Shown piece by piece: positions 1-6,803 of a stretch of DNA of 15,489 nucleotides. Source of the stretch: an uncultured Bacilli bacterium (GTDB lineage: Bacteria > Bacillota_I > Bacilli_A > RF39 > UBA660); NCBI GenBank assembly GCA_934130265.1, contig CAKOYC010000011.1, positions 1 to 15,489 on the forward strand, given 5' to 3'. The translations under genes were made by a program, and so were the position numbers. The first letter of the stretch is position 1. Every line of letters begins with the position of its first letter. A model generated the notes under the pieces. The model did not search any database. It was not told the DNA's origin and saw only the letters and a list, made by a program, of their open reading frames with translations.

Positions 1-44
1 GTAAACGTAATTCATCCCCCACCTTAGAGGTGATGGACTCCTTA
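1..44. other. Bulged hairpin at the window edge, possibly an IS200/IS605-type end
   Basis: On the plus strand CACCT (20-24) pairs with AGGTG (28-32) across a TAG loop. Outside this, CAT (13-15) can pair with ATG (33-35), leaving a four-C bulge at 16-19. The sequence then runs CTCCTTAC (39-45 region) into the end of the amidoligase gene. There is no T tract on the minus strand after the hairpin, so it is not a convincing terminator for that gene. The ATTCATCCC...GGTG layout resembles the hairpins found at ends of IS200/IS605-type elements, and TTAC is a target motif of some members. That reading comes from recollection of the family only, because no transposase or TnpB sequence is inside the window. 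Confidence 0.3.
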
Positions 45-989
45 CTACAAAAGGTTAGATGACATTACTTTAGTTTTTTTCTTCTTCTCTTCTATAAAAG
101 AAAAGTCTTTTTTATATTGTTTTAAGAAATACATCTTATCTAAATCATTATCAAATATTATATCTGTTAATTCTAAAGCTTTAGGTAATAAAGCAAATTT
201 ATCTGGTTCTTTTTCTAGTTTATAATCTAAAAAGTCTTCATCTATCTTTTTATTCCTTGCTGCTAACATCAGTTTAGTAACCGTATTAACATTGTTTTGC
301 CAAATCAGTTCATTAACACTACTATTAGGGCTTCTAAATTCTACGGTATTATATACATCACGATGAGTACTTTTAAGTTTAGTATAATAAAAGGATAAAG
401 CGTTTTTCTTAGATAATATAATTGCATAATATAATTCTTTTAAATCCCTTGCTTCATTAATATCATCAAGTCGTTTATAATAAGTAGAACTAACTAATTT
501 AGCATACTCAGAGGCACTTTTTCTAGCTAGCTTATCTTCTCCATTTAAAAAATAGACAAGTTCATTTTCATATATCATATAAGTTTTAAGAAAACATCTC
601 CATGCTTCTAAATCAGCATTCATTATGTGACTTCCTACATGAATATGTCCACCAGCATTTCCTTTAGTATAAACTTTATTTTTCCTTAAATAATTACATA
701 TCTTTCTTAATTCTTTCCAAGTAGTAAGGGAATCAGTTAATATTGGGGAAGTAACTTCTCCTCCCATTCTTAAAGTACTATCATCTTTTGAATGCCATTT
801 TTTAAGTGTTCTTATAGTGTAATTATCTACTTTTTCCCTCTTAAATTTCTCATATTCTATTTCTATACCAAAAGTAACAAACTCTTGAAGAGAAAGACTA
901 TCACGATAGTATAGTTGTTGTTTATTAAGATAGTCAAAGTATTCATCCAATGATTTCTTATTTAATTCTGATAGTTTATCACTACTCAT
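45..989 (-). CDS. Putative amidoligase-family enzyme (Amidoligase_2 type)
   Basis: A 314-residue soluble protein without signal peptide or membrane segments. Its motifs fit the putative amidoligase family (ATP-dependent COOH-NH2 ligases related to glutamine synthetase and gamma-glutamyl-cysteine ligase folds): GIEIEYE at 41-47, GGEVTSP at 76-82, GGHIHVG at 113-119, EFRSPN at 217-222 and WQNN at 230-233. In this family the early Glu residues and the His motif are thought to coordinate Mg-ATP. The substrate cannot be read from the sequence. The ATG at 987-989 is preceded, nine bases away, by an unusual ribosome binding site with six consecutive Gs (999-1004). The gene stands alone, with its own promoter at 1019-1046 and a TAG stop. 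No peptidase, ATP-grasp protein or cyclotransferase partner, as seen in some amidoligase neighbourhoods, is in this window. Family assignment is fairly firm; biochemical role is unknown. Confidence 0.8.
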   Translation of the reverse strand: MSSDKLSELNKKSLDEYFDYLNKQQLYYRDSLSLQEFVTFGIEIEYEKFKREKVDNYTIRTLKKWHSKDDSTLRMGGEVTSPILTDSLTTWKELRKICNYLRKNKVYTKGNAGGHIHVGSHIMNADLEAWRCFLKTYMIYENELVYFLNGEDKLARKSASEYAKLVSSTYYKRLDDINEARDLKELYYAIILSKKNALSFYYTKLKSTHRDVYNTVEFRSPNSSVNELIWQNNVNTVTKLMLAARNKKIDEDFLDYKLEKEPDKFALLPKALELTDIIFDNDLDKMYFLKQYKKDFSFIEEKKKKTKVMSSNLL

Positions 990-1018
990 ATCTAGTATCC
1001 CCCCTTTAGATGCTATAT

Positions 1019-1046
1019 ATTATATACAAAAACTAAAAATAATCAA
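1019..1046 (-). promoter_or_regulatory. Sigma-A-like promoter of the amidoligase gene
   Basis: Read on the minus strand, a TTGATT -35 box (1041-1046) and a TATAAT -10 box (1019-1024) are separated by 16 bases. The promoter starts directly after the T tract of the preceding terminator, so the amidoligase gene appears to be transcribed on its own. Confidence 0.7.
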
Positions 1047-1047
1047 G

Positions 1048-1074
1048 AAAAAAACACTAAACCAAGTTAGTGCT
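1048..1074 (-). terminator. Rho-independent terminator after the decayed gene
   Basis: On the minus strand CACTAA pairs with TTAGTG (plus-strand arms 1055-1060 and 1067-1072, six-base loop), extended by a G-U pair, and is followed by a run of seven Ts. It lies just past the TAA (1078-1080) of the gene remnant described here. That position suggests it was this gene's terminator; it now insulates the amidoligase promoter. Confidence 0.7.
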
Positions 1075-1077
1075 AAA

Positions 1078-1215
1078 TTACTTTTCTTCCCCAAGTAGCC
1101 AATCAAGAACATTAATTTTTCTTATATTTTGTAATTAACATAATTATATAGTCATCTTTTATACCACATTTTTTAATTTTTTCAAATATTCAAATTTTTC
1201 TATTATAGCAATCAT
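1078..1215 (-). pseudogene. Decayed C-terminal gene remnant, unidentified
   Basis: Between the ATPase and amidoligase genes the minus strand holds protein-like sequence split over three frames. The first piece, from 1215, reads MIAIIEKFEYLKKLK. After a shift at the A-run near 1170 it continues as GIKDDYIIMLITKYKK, which would stop at 1112-1114. After another shift it ends as INVLDWLLGEEK with a TAA at 1078-1080. A hairpin terminator follows within a few bases, as expected for the true 3' end of a gene. No ribosome binding site precedes the ATG at 1213-1215, so this is probably the surviving tail of a longer protein. I do not recognise the family. The rest of 990-1303 holds the promoter and terminator listed separately. 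Upstream of the remnant there are only A/T-rich bases, with two copies of a 12-base word (1237-1248 and 1277-1288). Confidence 0.45.
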
Positions 1216-1303
1216 CTAAATTAATAATAACATATTATTTTTTTGCAATAGAATGCAATCTTTTTATGTAAAACACATTTTTTTGCAAAGCATATATATT
1301 TTT

Positions 1304-2578
1304 TTAATCTTTTAAGCATCCGATAGGAACAACAAAAACCCCATCTTCTCTTTTATAAGCATAATTACCAGTTGCAGTTAGAACCATCATAAACGATGGA
1401 TTTTTCATTGCCTCAGTATCTATCTTATCATAAAGCTTTATTAGGTTTTCTGCTCCTTCTTGAATCAACTTATCGCCACCTAGTTTTATTTCTATTAGTC
1501 CATAAGAGCCATCTCTTAAGTGAACTACAGCATCACACTCTAAATCGGAGGAATCTCTATAATGATACACTTTTCCATTATTAGCTTCAGCATATACTCT
1601 TAAATCTCTTATACATAGTGATTCAAACATTAATCCAAAAGTTTTTAAATCATTAATCAAATCATTTGGTCCCATTCCTAATGCTGCAACTCCTATTGAA
1701 GGGTCAACAAAATATCTTGTGTCTGAAGTCCTTGTAGCAATCTTACTTCGTAAATTAGGATTCCAGGCAGGACTTTCTTCTACTACAAAAATTCTTTTTA
1801 GAGCATTCACATAAGAAAGAACAGTATCTGTATCTAAAGATGTAGAATCATTTTTTATCATATCTTTCCTAAGTGTTTCATTATTCGCTTGAGTTCCAAT
1901 ATTTCTAGAATAGCTTCTCATTAAATTCCTTGCTCTTTCTGGTGAACGACTAATACCATCAACTCTTGAAATATCAGAATTTATTACTGCATCATAATAA
2001 TCATAGGCTTGTTCTAAAGCAATATCTCTTTCCATAAAAACACTTCTTGGCCAACCACCCCTACAACATAAAAAAGCAATATCTTCTAGTGACAAAGAAT
2101 TTAATGCACTTATTTTATTTGGATTTAAAAATAATTCTTTTAAACTTATTTCACCATTTGATTCTCCTGATTCAAATAAGGACATAGGTCTCATTGTTAA
2201 CCAAGAAAACCTTCCAGTACCTGTATGACTCACACTATCCATATTAGTGGGTACAGCCGATCCAGTTAAAATAAATTGTCCCTCTTCGCCTCTATGGTCA
2301 ACTTCAAATCTAACAGCATCCCACAATTTTGGTGCTAATTGCCACTCATCTATCAATCTTGGAACATCACCATTTAATAATAGACTTGGATTAATATCTG
2401 CTAACATTACATTTTGTTCTTTATCTTCAGGTTTAGCCATATACAAAACACTCTTAGATATTTGCTCAGCTGTAGTTGTTTTTCCACACCACTTTGGACC
2501 TTCTATCAAGACAGCTCCCTTACCTTTTAACTTTTTTTCAAGTATTTTATCAGCAATTCTTGCTCTATATTCTTTCAT
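1304..2578 (-). CDS. AAA-family ATPase with DUF4143-type C-terminal domain
   Basis: A 424-residue soluble protein of the AAA_14/DUF4143 group. Walker A is GPKWCGKTT (27-35) and Walker B ends in LIDEW (75-79). A sensor-like ILTGS follows, then a middle region with winged-helix-like character. The C-terminal segment contains LECDAVV and, about a dozen residues on, LIEIKLGG, which is the layout of a PD-(D/E)xK nuclease-like fold typical of DUF4143 proteins. The function of these ATPases is poorly defined; DNA binding and self-regulation are often suspected. I place the start at the ATG of 2576-2578. It is seven bases from a GGAGG site (2586-2590), whereas the in-frame TTG at 2579-2581 is only four bases away. 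The gene has its own promoter and a repeat array just upstream. It is isolated by the gatB terminator on one side and A/T-rich spacer on the other. No toxin, antitoxin or transposase partner is adjacent. Confidence 0.85.
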   Translation of the reverse strand: MKEYRARIADKILEKKLKGKGAVLIEGPKWCGKTTTAEQISKSVLYMAKPEDKEQNVMLADINPSLLLNGDVPRLIDEWQLAPKLWDAVRFEVDHRGEEGQFILTGSAVPTNMDSVSHTGTGRFSWLTMRPMSLFESGESNGEISLKELFLNPNKISALNSLSLEDIAFLCCRGGWPRSVFMERDIALEQAYDYYDAVINSDISRVDGISRSPERARNLMRSYSRNIGTQANNETLRKDMIKNDSTSLDTDTVLSYVNALKRIFVVEESPAWNPNLRSKIATRTSDTRYFVDPSIGVAALGMGPNDLINDLKTFGLMFESLCIRDLRVYAEANNGKVYHYRDSSDLECDAVVHLRDGSYGLIEIKLGGDKLIQEGAENLIKLYDKIDTEAMKNPSFMMVLTATGNYAYKREDGVFVVPIGCLKD

Positions 2579-2601
2579 CAAATTTCCTCCTTATGCTTAT
2601 T

Positions 2602-2630
2602 ATTATATTCACTTTTTAAAAAATAATCAA
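2602..2630 (-). promoter_or_regulatory. Sigma-A-like promoter of the DUF4143 ATPase gene
   Basis: On the minus strand TTGATT (2625-2630) and TATAAT (2602-2607) are separated by exactly 17 bases, a near-consensus promoter. The last repeat copy ends seven bases upstream of the -35 box, which puts the array in position to act as operator or upstream activating element. Confidence 0.8.
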
Positions 2631-2637
2631 ACATTTT

Positions 2638-2722
2638 CGGTTAATCGCTGATTTTTTTTCGGTTAGTTGCTGATTTTTTTTCGGTTAGTTGCTGATTTTT
2701 TTTCGGTTAATCGCTGATTTTT
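2638..2722. repeat. Four tandem 22-bp repeats (A-B-B-A) upstream of the ATPase promoter
   Basis: Four direct repeats start at 2638, 2660, 2682 and 2704, an exact 22-base period; the last lacks its final T residues. On the plus strand the first and fourth copies read CGGTTAATCGCTGA plus Ts. The second and third read CGGTTAGTTGCTGA plus Ts, differing by two transitions. Each copy thus has a 14-base unique word and an eight-base T tract (A tract on the gene's strand). There is no spacer between copies, so this is not a CRISPR array. The array sits directly upstream of the ATPase -35 box and downstream of the gatB terminator. The likely role is a regulatory binding array, possibly for the ATPase itself (inference). 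Confidence 0.85.
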
Positions 2723-2734
2723 AAATAAAATATA

Positions 2735-2764
2735 GAAAAAAAGCACTATCACATAATAGCACTT
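2735..2764 (-). terminator. Rho-independent terminator of the gatCAB operon
   Basis: On the minus strand, directly after the gatB stop, AAGTGCTAT pairs with ATAGTGCTT (plus-strand arms 2756-2764 and 2741-2749). Seven pairs are Watson-Crick and two are central G-U wobbles. The loop has six bases and a run of seven T residues follows. The G-U pairs form only in the minus-strand RNA, so the terminator is directional. Confidence 0.85.
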
Positions 2765-4183
2765 TTATTTATCAAGTTCCTCTTTTAATAATTTATTAGC
2801 AAGAGCAGGATTAACCTGTCCTTTAGATTCTTTCATCACTTGTCCCATTAAGTACTTCAAAGCTCTATCATGACCACTCTTATAGTCATTTACACTTTCC
2901 GTATTATTATCAATTACTTTCTTGATAATATCTTTTATCAAAGAGTCATCTTTTATATTTTGAATATTTTTCTCCCTCATAATTTCCTCAATTGATTTAT
3001 CTTCTTCTAAGAACATATCAATTAAGTCTTTAATATTATTCATAGATAAACTACCATTATCTATTTGGTCAATTAACATAATTAATCTATTAGTAGTAAT
3101 AGTAGTATCACTTAACTCTTTTCTAGTTCTATTTAAGTATGATGCTATATCACCTAGTAATAAGTTAGCTGCTACTTGATAATTAGTTTTTTCATTAAGT
3201 AAAGGTGTAAAGAATGATGAAAAACTTCGATTAGAAATAATCTTCTCTATTTGATTTTCTTTAATACCTTTTTCTTTATATAAGTTTCTTAACTCATCAG
3301 GAAGTAGTGGAATTTCTTCAATTGAAGAATTAATCATTTCATCAGTTAAATAAAGATAGGGAATATCAGGTTCTGGAAAATAACGATAATCATTACCAGT
3401 TTCTTTAACACGCATTAAGATAGTATCATTTTTCTTACTATCAAATCTTCTTGTCTCTTCCCTTAAAGTTTCACCCTTAGCAAGTAATTCTTTATGTCTT
3501 ATAATTTCTTTATCTATACTAAGTCCGACATTATGAATAGATCCAATATTCTTAATCTCTGTTTTAACCCCTAGCTCATCAGTATTAGAAATAGATACAT
3601 TGGCATCACATCTCATACTTCCTTCTTCCATCTTACAGTCTGATATATCAGCATAGAAAAGTATCTCTTTTAATTTTTCTAAGTATTTCATCGCTTCTAT
3701 ACTACTATTAATACAAGGTTTTGTTACTATTTCAATTAATGGTACCCCTGCTCTATTAAAGTCTAGTAAACTAATGTCTCCTCGATGGGCACTCTTACAA
3801 GTATCTTCTTCGATATGCATCTCTTCTATTTCTATTTTTTTCTTCTTACCATCGACTTCTATTTCTACATAACCATTTCTACCAATTGGCGTTCTATTCT
3901 GAGTTATCTGATAGTTCTTAGGATTATCTGGATAAAAATAGTTCTTACGATCAAAATGCATTACTTTAGAAATGTCACAGTGTAAGACGTGACATGCTTT
4001 AATACCTTGTCTTACTATTTCTTTATTTAAGGTAGGAAGAGTTCCAGGATAACCCAAATCAACTGGATTAACACAAGTATTAGTAGGCATTCCATAAGTA
4101 TTTTTACTATCTGAAAATAATTTAGTATTACTCTTTACTTCTACATGTACTTCAATACCAATTGTTGCTTTATATTCACTCAT
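2765..4183 (-). CDS. gatB: Aspartyl/glutamyl-tRNA(Asn/Gln) amidotransferase subunit B
   Basis: GatB (472 residues) is the tRNA-binding kinase and transamidase subunit of GatCAB. It phosphorylates the Glu or Asp side chain on mischarged tRNA(Gln) or tRNA(Asn) and completes amide transfer with ammonia channelled from GatA. The N-terminal catalytic cradle is recognisable from IGIEVHVEV, the NPVDLGYPGTLP segment, FDRKNYFYPDNPKNYQIT, MHIEEDTCKS and DYRYFPEPDIP. The C-terminal third is the helical plus YqeY-like tail that contacts the tRNA. Length is normal for the family. The start ATG overlaps the gatA stop in an ATGA, and a GAGGG site sits eight bases upstream. It is the last gene of gatC-gatA-gatB. 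Its presence suggests that the organism uses the indirect route to Gln-tRNA and/or Asn-tRNA. Confidence 0.97.
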   Translation of the reverse strand: MSEYKATIGIEVHVEVKSNTKLFSDSKNTYGMPTNTCVNPVDLGYPGTLPTLNKEIVRQGIKACHVLHCDISKVMHFDRKNYFYPDNPKNYQITQNRTPIGRNGYVEIEVDGKKKKIEIEEMHIEEDTCKSAHRGDISLLDFNRAGVPLIEIVTKPCINSSIEAMKYLEKLKEILFYADISDCKMEEGSMRCDANVSISNTDELGVKTEIKNIGSIHNVGLSIDKEIIRHKELLAKGETLREETRRFDSKKNDTILMRVKETGNDYRYFPEPDIPYLYLTDEMINSSIEEIPLLPDELRNLYKEKGIKENQIEKIISNRSFSSFFTPLLNEKTNYQVAANLLLGDIASYLNRTRKELSDTTITTNRLIMLIDQIDNGSLSMNNIKDLIDMFLEEDKSIEEIMREKNIQNIKDDSLIKDIIKKVIDNNTESVNDYKSGHDRALKYLMGQVMKESKGQVNPALANKLLKEELDK

Positions 4184-5601
4184 CTTTGATACCCTCTTTC
4201 TATAAAGGATGCTAATTGATAGATTGTTGCTTCATCAAAACTGTTACCAATGATATGTAGTCCATATGGTTTACTAGACTTAGGTGCTACTGGAAGAGAT
4301 AATCCAGGTAGACCTGCCATATTAACTGGTATTACTAATACATCATCTAAGAATGATTTCATTGGGTCAGACATATCACTATCTAATCTATAAGCGGTAG
4401 TAGTAGTTACTGGTCCAATTACTAAGTCATAGTTTGTAAATACCTTATCAAATTCTTTCTTAATATCATCACGAATAGATAAAGCCTTATCATAATATAT
4501 TTTAGCATTAGCCCCACTTAATAAGTAACTTCCTACCATAATACGACGTTTAACTTCTCTACCAAAACCTTCTTGTCTAGTTTTTAAGTACATCTCTTCT
4601 AAATTATTATAGTTTTCTGTTCTATAGCCATATCTTACGCCATCAAAACGAGCTAAGTTACTACTTGCTTCTCCCATAGCAATTACTTGATATAAGGTTA
4701 CTGCTTGATCAAGATATTTCATATCAATATAATCAACTACTACACCATTTTCTTCTAAGAATTTAATAACATTCTTAATTCCTTCTCTTATCTCATTTGA
4801 TACTATATCACTCATAAAATAATTAGGAACAGCTACTCTTAAGCCTTTAACGGATGTATCTATCTTTCTTGCAAAATCTTCTTTTTCTTTCTTAACACTA
4901 GTTAAGTCTTTATTATCTTCCCCTACTAAAACATTTAATAACTTAGCATTTTCTATAACATTTCTAGTCATTGGTCCTATTTGGTCTAAGCTTGATGCAA
5001 AAGCAACTAATCCATAACGAGAAATTCTTCCATAAGTTGGTTTCATTCCTACTATTCCTGTGTAACTTGCAGGTTGTCTAATACTTCCCCCTGTATCACT
5101 TCCAAGAGCTAAGAATGTTTCATTACTAGCAACACAAGCTGCACTTCCACCAGATGATCCTCCAGCTATTAAGGTTTTATCAACAGGATTCTTAGGTGCT
5201 CCAAAATAACTGGTTCTACTAGTTGAACCCATAGCAAACTCATCCATATTAGTCTTTCCAACAATAATCATTTTAGCATCTTTTATTTTTTTGATAACAG
5301 TAGCATCATAAATAGGAACAAAATCAGAAAGCATTTTAGATGCACAAGTAGTCCTTAAATCTTTAGTCATAATATTATCTTTAATAGCAATAGGAATACC
5401 AAAGAATAAATTATCTTTATCTACTTCTCCTAAATTACTAGCTTCTTCCACTGCTTTATCATTTATAGTAATAAAAGCATTCAAATCTTTATTCTCTTCA
5501 ATTCTTGCAAGTGACTCCTTAACAAGATCTACTGGTGTTATCTTTTTATCTACTAATAAAGAGTGAATCTCTTCTAAACTTAAATCTAAATATCTATTCA
5601 T
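4180..5601 (-). CDS. gatA: Aspartyl/glutamyl-tRNA(Asn/Gln) amidotransferase subunit A
   Basis: GatA (473 residues) is the amidase-signature glutaminase subunit. It releases ammonia from glutamine and passes it through a channel to GatB. The Ser-cisSer-Lys triad is intact: Lys74 in GIPIAIKDN, the cis-Ser at 149 in GGSSGGS, and the nucleophilic Ser173 in SDTGGSIRQPAS. The 24-residue spacing between the two serines is as in characterised GatA. The remaining core (GMKPTYGRISRYGLVAFASS and the C-terminal LPGLSLPV) is conserved. The start overlaps the end of gatC by eight bases. The gene ends in TGA, overlapping the gatB ATG as ATGA, so this genome reads TGA as a stop codon. Translational coupling across all three subunits is expected from the overlaps. 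Confidence 0.97.
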   Translation of the reverse strand: MNRYLDLSLEEIHSLLVDKKITPVDLVKESLARIEENKDLNAFITINDKAVEEASNLGEVDKDNLFFGIPIAIKDNIMTKDLRTTCASKMLSDFVPIYDATVIKKIKDAKMIIVGKTNMDEFAMGSTSRTSYFGAPKNPVDKTLIAGGSSGGSAACVASNETFLALGSDTGGSIRQPASYTGIVGMKPTYGRISRYGLVAFASSLDQIGPMTRNVIENAKLLNVLVGEDNKDLTSVKKEKEDFARKIDTSVKGLRVAVPNYFMSDIVSNEIREGIKNVIKFLEENGVVVDYIDMKYLDQAVTLYQVIAMGEASSNLARFDGVRYGYRTENYNNLEEMYLKTRQEGFGREVKRRIMVGSYLLSGANAKIYYDKALSIRDDIKKEFDKVFTNYDLVIGPVTTTTAYRLDSDMSDPMKSFLDDVLVIPVNMAGLPGLSLPVAPKSSKPYGLHIIGNSFDEATIYQLASFIERGYQR

Positions 5602-5887
5602 TAATCATCACCGGCACTTCCACAAAATTTCCATTCTTAGCTGGAGCATTAGCTAAAGCTTCTTTAGCACTTATCATTTCTCCTACTTCATCTTCTCTTA
5701 GCTTAGCTTTATTAGAACTAGGAGTAAACATCAACTCATCATCATAACCTTTTATATCAACAATTTTTTTAACTTCATCTAATAATTTCTTTAACTCTAC
5801 CTGAAAAATTTCTCTTTCACTATCGCTCATTCCAATACGAGCTAGATGTGCAATATGATCTACTTCTTCTTTTGTTAACTTATCCAT
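5594..5887 (-). CDS. gatC: Aspartyl/glutamyl-tRNA(Asn/Gln) amidotransferase subunit C
   Basis: GatC (97 residues) is the small belt-like subunit that wraps around GatA and stabilises its contact with GatB. The family pattern is clear: LTKEEVDHIAHLARIGMSDSE at the N terminus, a helical middle with FQVELKKLLDEVKKI, and the C-terminal LREDEV plus an A-x-A-P-A segment followed by FVEVP. I start it at the ATG of 5885-5887, which gives the usual GatC length. An in-frame ATG further upstream would add 15 basic residues that are not part of the family, and it lies beyond the likely transcription start. An AAAGGA element lies about ten bases upstream of the chosen ATG. First gene of the gat operon; its last codons overlap gatA. 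Confidence 0.95.
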   Translation of the reverse strand: MDKLTKEEVDHIAHLARIGMSDSEREIFQVELKKLLDEVKKIVDIKGYDDELMFTPSSNKAKLREDEVGEMISAKEALANAPAKNGNFVEVPVMINE

Positions 5888-5911
5888 CTTCCTCAATTCC
5901 TTTCGTTTCTT

Positions 5912-5917
5912 ATTATA
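5912..5917 (-). promoter_or_regulatory. gatC: Probable -10 box of the gatCAB operon
   Basis: TATAAT on the minus strand, about 25 bases upstream of the gatC start. The sequence 17 bases further upstream (TTTTCT on the minus strand) is a poor -35, so this promoter is weak or relies on other elements. An eight-base palindrome AACTAGTT (5942-5949) lies between this and the divergent promoter of the plus-strand gene. Confidence 0.5.
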
Positions 5918-5958
5918 CAGTTTTTTACTCAAAAAGAAAAGAACTAGTTGATTCTAAA

Positions 5959-5987
5959 TTGTTTGTTTCTTAGCTAGATGCTATACT
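5959..5987 (+). promoter_or_regulatory. Sigma-A-like promoter of the membrane-anchored protein gene
   Basis: TTGTTT (5959-5964) and TATACT (5982-5987) are separated by 17 bases. An AAAGGAG ribosome binding site follows near 5995-6002, nine bases before the ATG at 6012. The promoter fires away from the gat operon. Confidence 0.7.
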
Positions 5988-6011
5988 TATTATAGAAAGG
6001 AGAAACAGAAG

Positions 6012-6767
6012 ATGAATGGAAACATTACTATTAAAGAGAAGAAAAGTAAAGGTCCAGTTATCATTATTATTATCTTAGTATTAGTTATTGTTGGTCTATC
6101 AACTTATATTCTAAGTGATAAAGGTATTATCTTTACAAATAAGGAAGAAAAGACTGAATCTAATAAGAAGGATACTACTAAAACTGATAAAAAGGATAAA
6201 GATGATAATACTACTAAAGAAGAAGATACTATCAAGCCACTTGATCTTAGTAAATGTTTAAATAACAGTACTAATACTTATAGTAATCAAAGTGAAGCTC
6301 CAGCAAGTAAATATGGTCTTTCAATGAGTATTAATCAAGATAAAATGAGTGTTACTCTAAATATTGATTGGGCTACTTTTGGACCAATCAGTGGAGCAAG
6401 TACTTATATAGGTACTGTTCAAACTTATCAAATAACTGGTTTCACTAGTAAAGTTAAATCAGCCTATATTGGAGATGTTGGTCAAGATGCTACTGGTATC
6501 ACTCTATTCTTTTTAATGGAAGATAATACTGTTAGTTATATGCCAATATTCATTTGGAAACAAGATACTCAAGGTAATATATATCAGGTAATGAACTATA
6601 CTAATGATAATTTTGTTATCAAAGGTGTATTACCTACTGCTAAAGATGTAATTAATTTATACATTGCTAATGCCTCAAATGGTAGTGGTTATATAACAAC
6701 TATTGCTGCTACTAAAGATGGTAGTTTCTATGACTTAGGTCTATTATTCACAAATAAAGATTATTAG
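6012..6767 (+). CDS. Membrane-anchored extracytoplasmic protein, unknown function
   Basis: A 251-residue protein I do not recognise. Residues 1-15 are basic and cytoplasmic. Residues 16-34 form one very hydrophobic helix, rich in Ile and Val, with no lipobox Cys or clear signal-peptidase site, so the protein is probably a single-pass anchor with the C terminus outside. Residues about 43-77 are a low-complexity Lys/Asp/Glu/Thr linker. From about residue 78 to the end is a globular-looking, Thr/Ser/Tyr/Gly-rich domain with a single Cys, likely beta-rich. This layout (short cytoplasmic tail, one helix, charged linker, outer domain) is common among cell-surface proteins of low-GC bacteria. It is a single-gene unit, with its own promoter and a terminator right after the TAG stop. 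It is transcribed away from gatCAB and towards the glycan operon. Confidence 0.8.
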   Translation: MNGNITIKEKKSKGPVIIIIILVLVIVGLSTYILSDKGIIFTNKEEKTESNKKDTTKTDKKDKDDNTTKEEDTIKPLDLSKCLNNSTNTYSNQSEAPASKYGLSMSINQDKMSVTLNIDWATFGPISGASTYIGTVQTYQITGFTSKVKSAYIGDVGQDATGITLFFLMEDNTVSYMPIFIWKQDTQGNIYQVMNYTNDNFVIKGVLPTAKDVINLYIANASNGSGYITTIAATKDGSFYDLGLLFTNKDY

Positions 6768-6796
6768 GAAGGAAATTTACTACTCCTTCTTTTTTT
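6768..6796 (+). terminator. Rho-independent terminator of the membrane-anchored protein gene
   Basis: GAAGGA (6768-6773) pairs with TCCTTC (6784-6789) across a ten-base loop and is followed by seven Ts. The stem starts with the base after the stop codon. Confidence 0.75.
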
Positions 6797-6803
6797 GATC
6801 TAA

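Noticed and set aside
1243..1266. Possible plus-strand terminator (TTGCA/TGCAA stem plus Ts)
   Set aside because: The stem is five A/T-rich pairs with no plus-strand gene to end; chance is likely in this A/T-rich spacer.
1237..1288. Two copies of ATTTTTTTGCAA, 40 bases apart
   Set aside because: They consist mostly of a T run; with only two copies in a very A/T-rich spacer, a functional claim is not supported.
2579..2581. TTG as start of the DUF4143 ATPase
   Set aside because: It lies only four bases from the GGAGG, whereas the next codon is an ATG with seven-base spacing.
2247..2651. Plus-strand open frame opposite the ATPase gene
   Set aside because: It is antisense to the conserved Walker A region and has no family features; its end merely runs into the repeat array.
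2638..2722. CRISPR-like repeat array
   Set aside because: The copies are contiguous with no spacers, the unit is only 22 bases including a homopolymer, and no cas gene is present.
4180..4182. TGA read as tryptophan (Mycoplasma-type code)
   Set aside because: TGA ends gatA at the normal GatA length inside an ATGA junction with gatB, and tryptophans in the coding sequences I read directly are TGG.
5888..5932. Fifteen-residue N-terminal extension of GatC
   Set aside because: It is basic, unlike the family, has no ribosome binding site and overlaps the probable -10 box of the operon.
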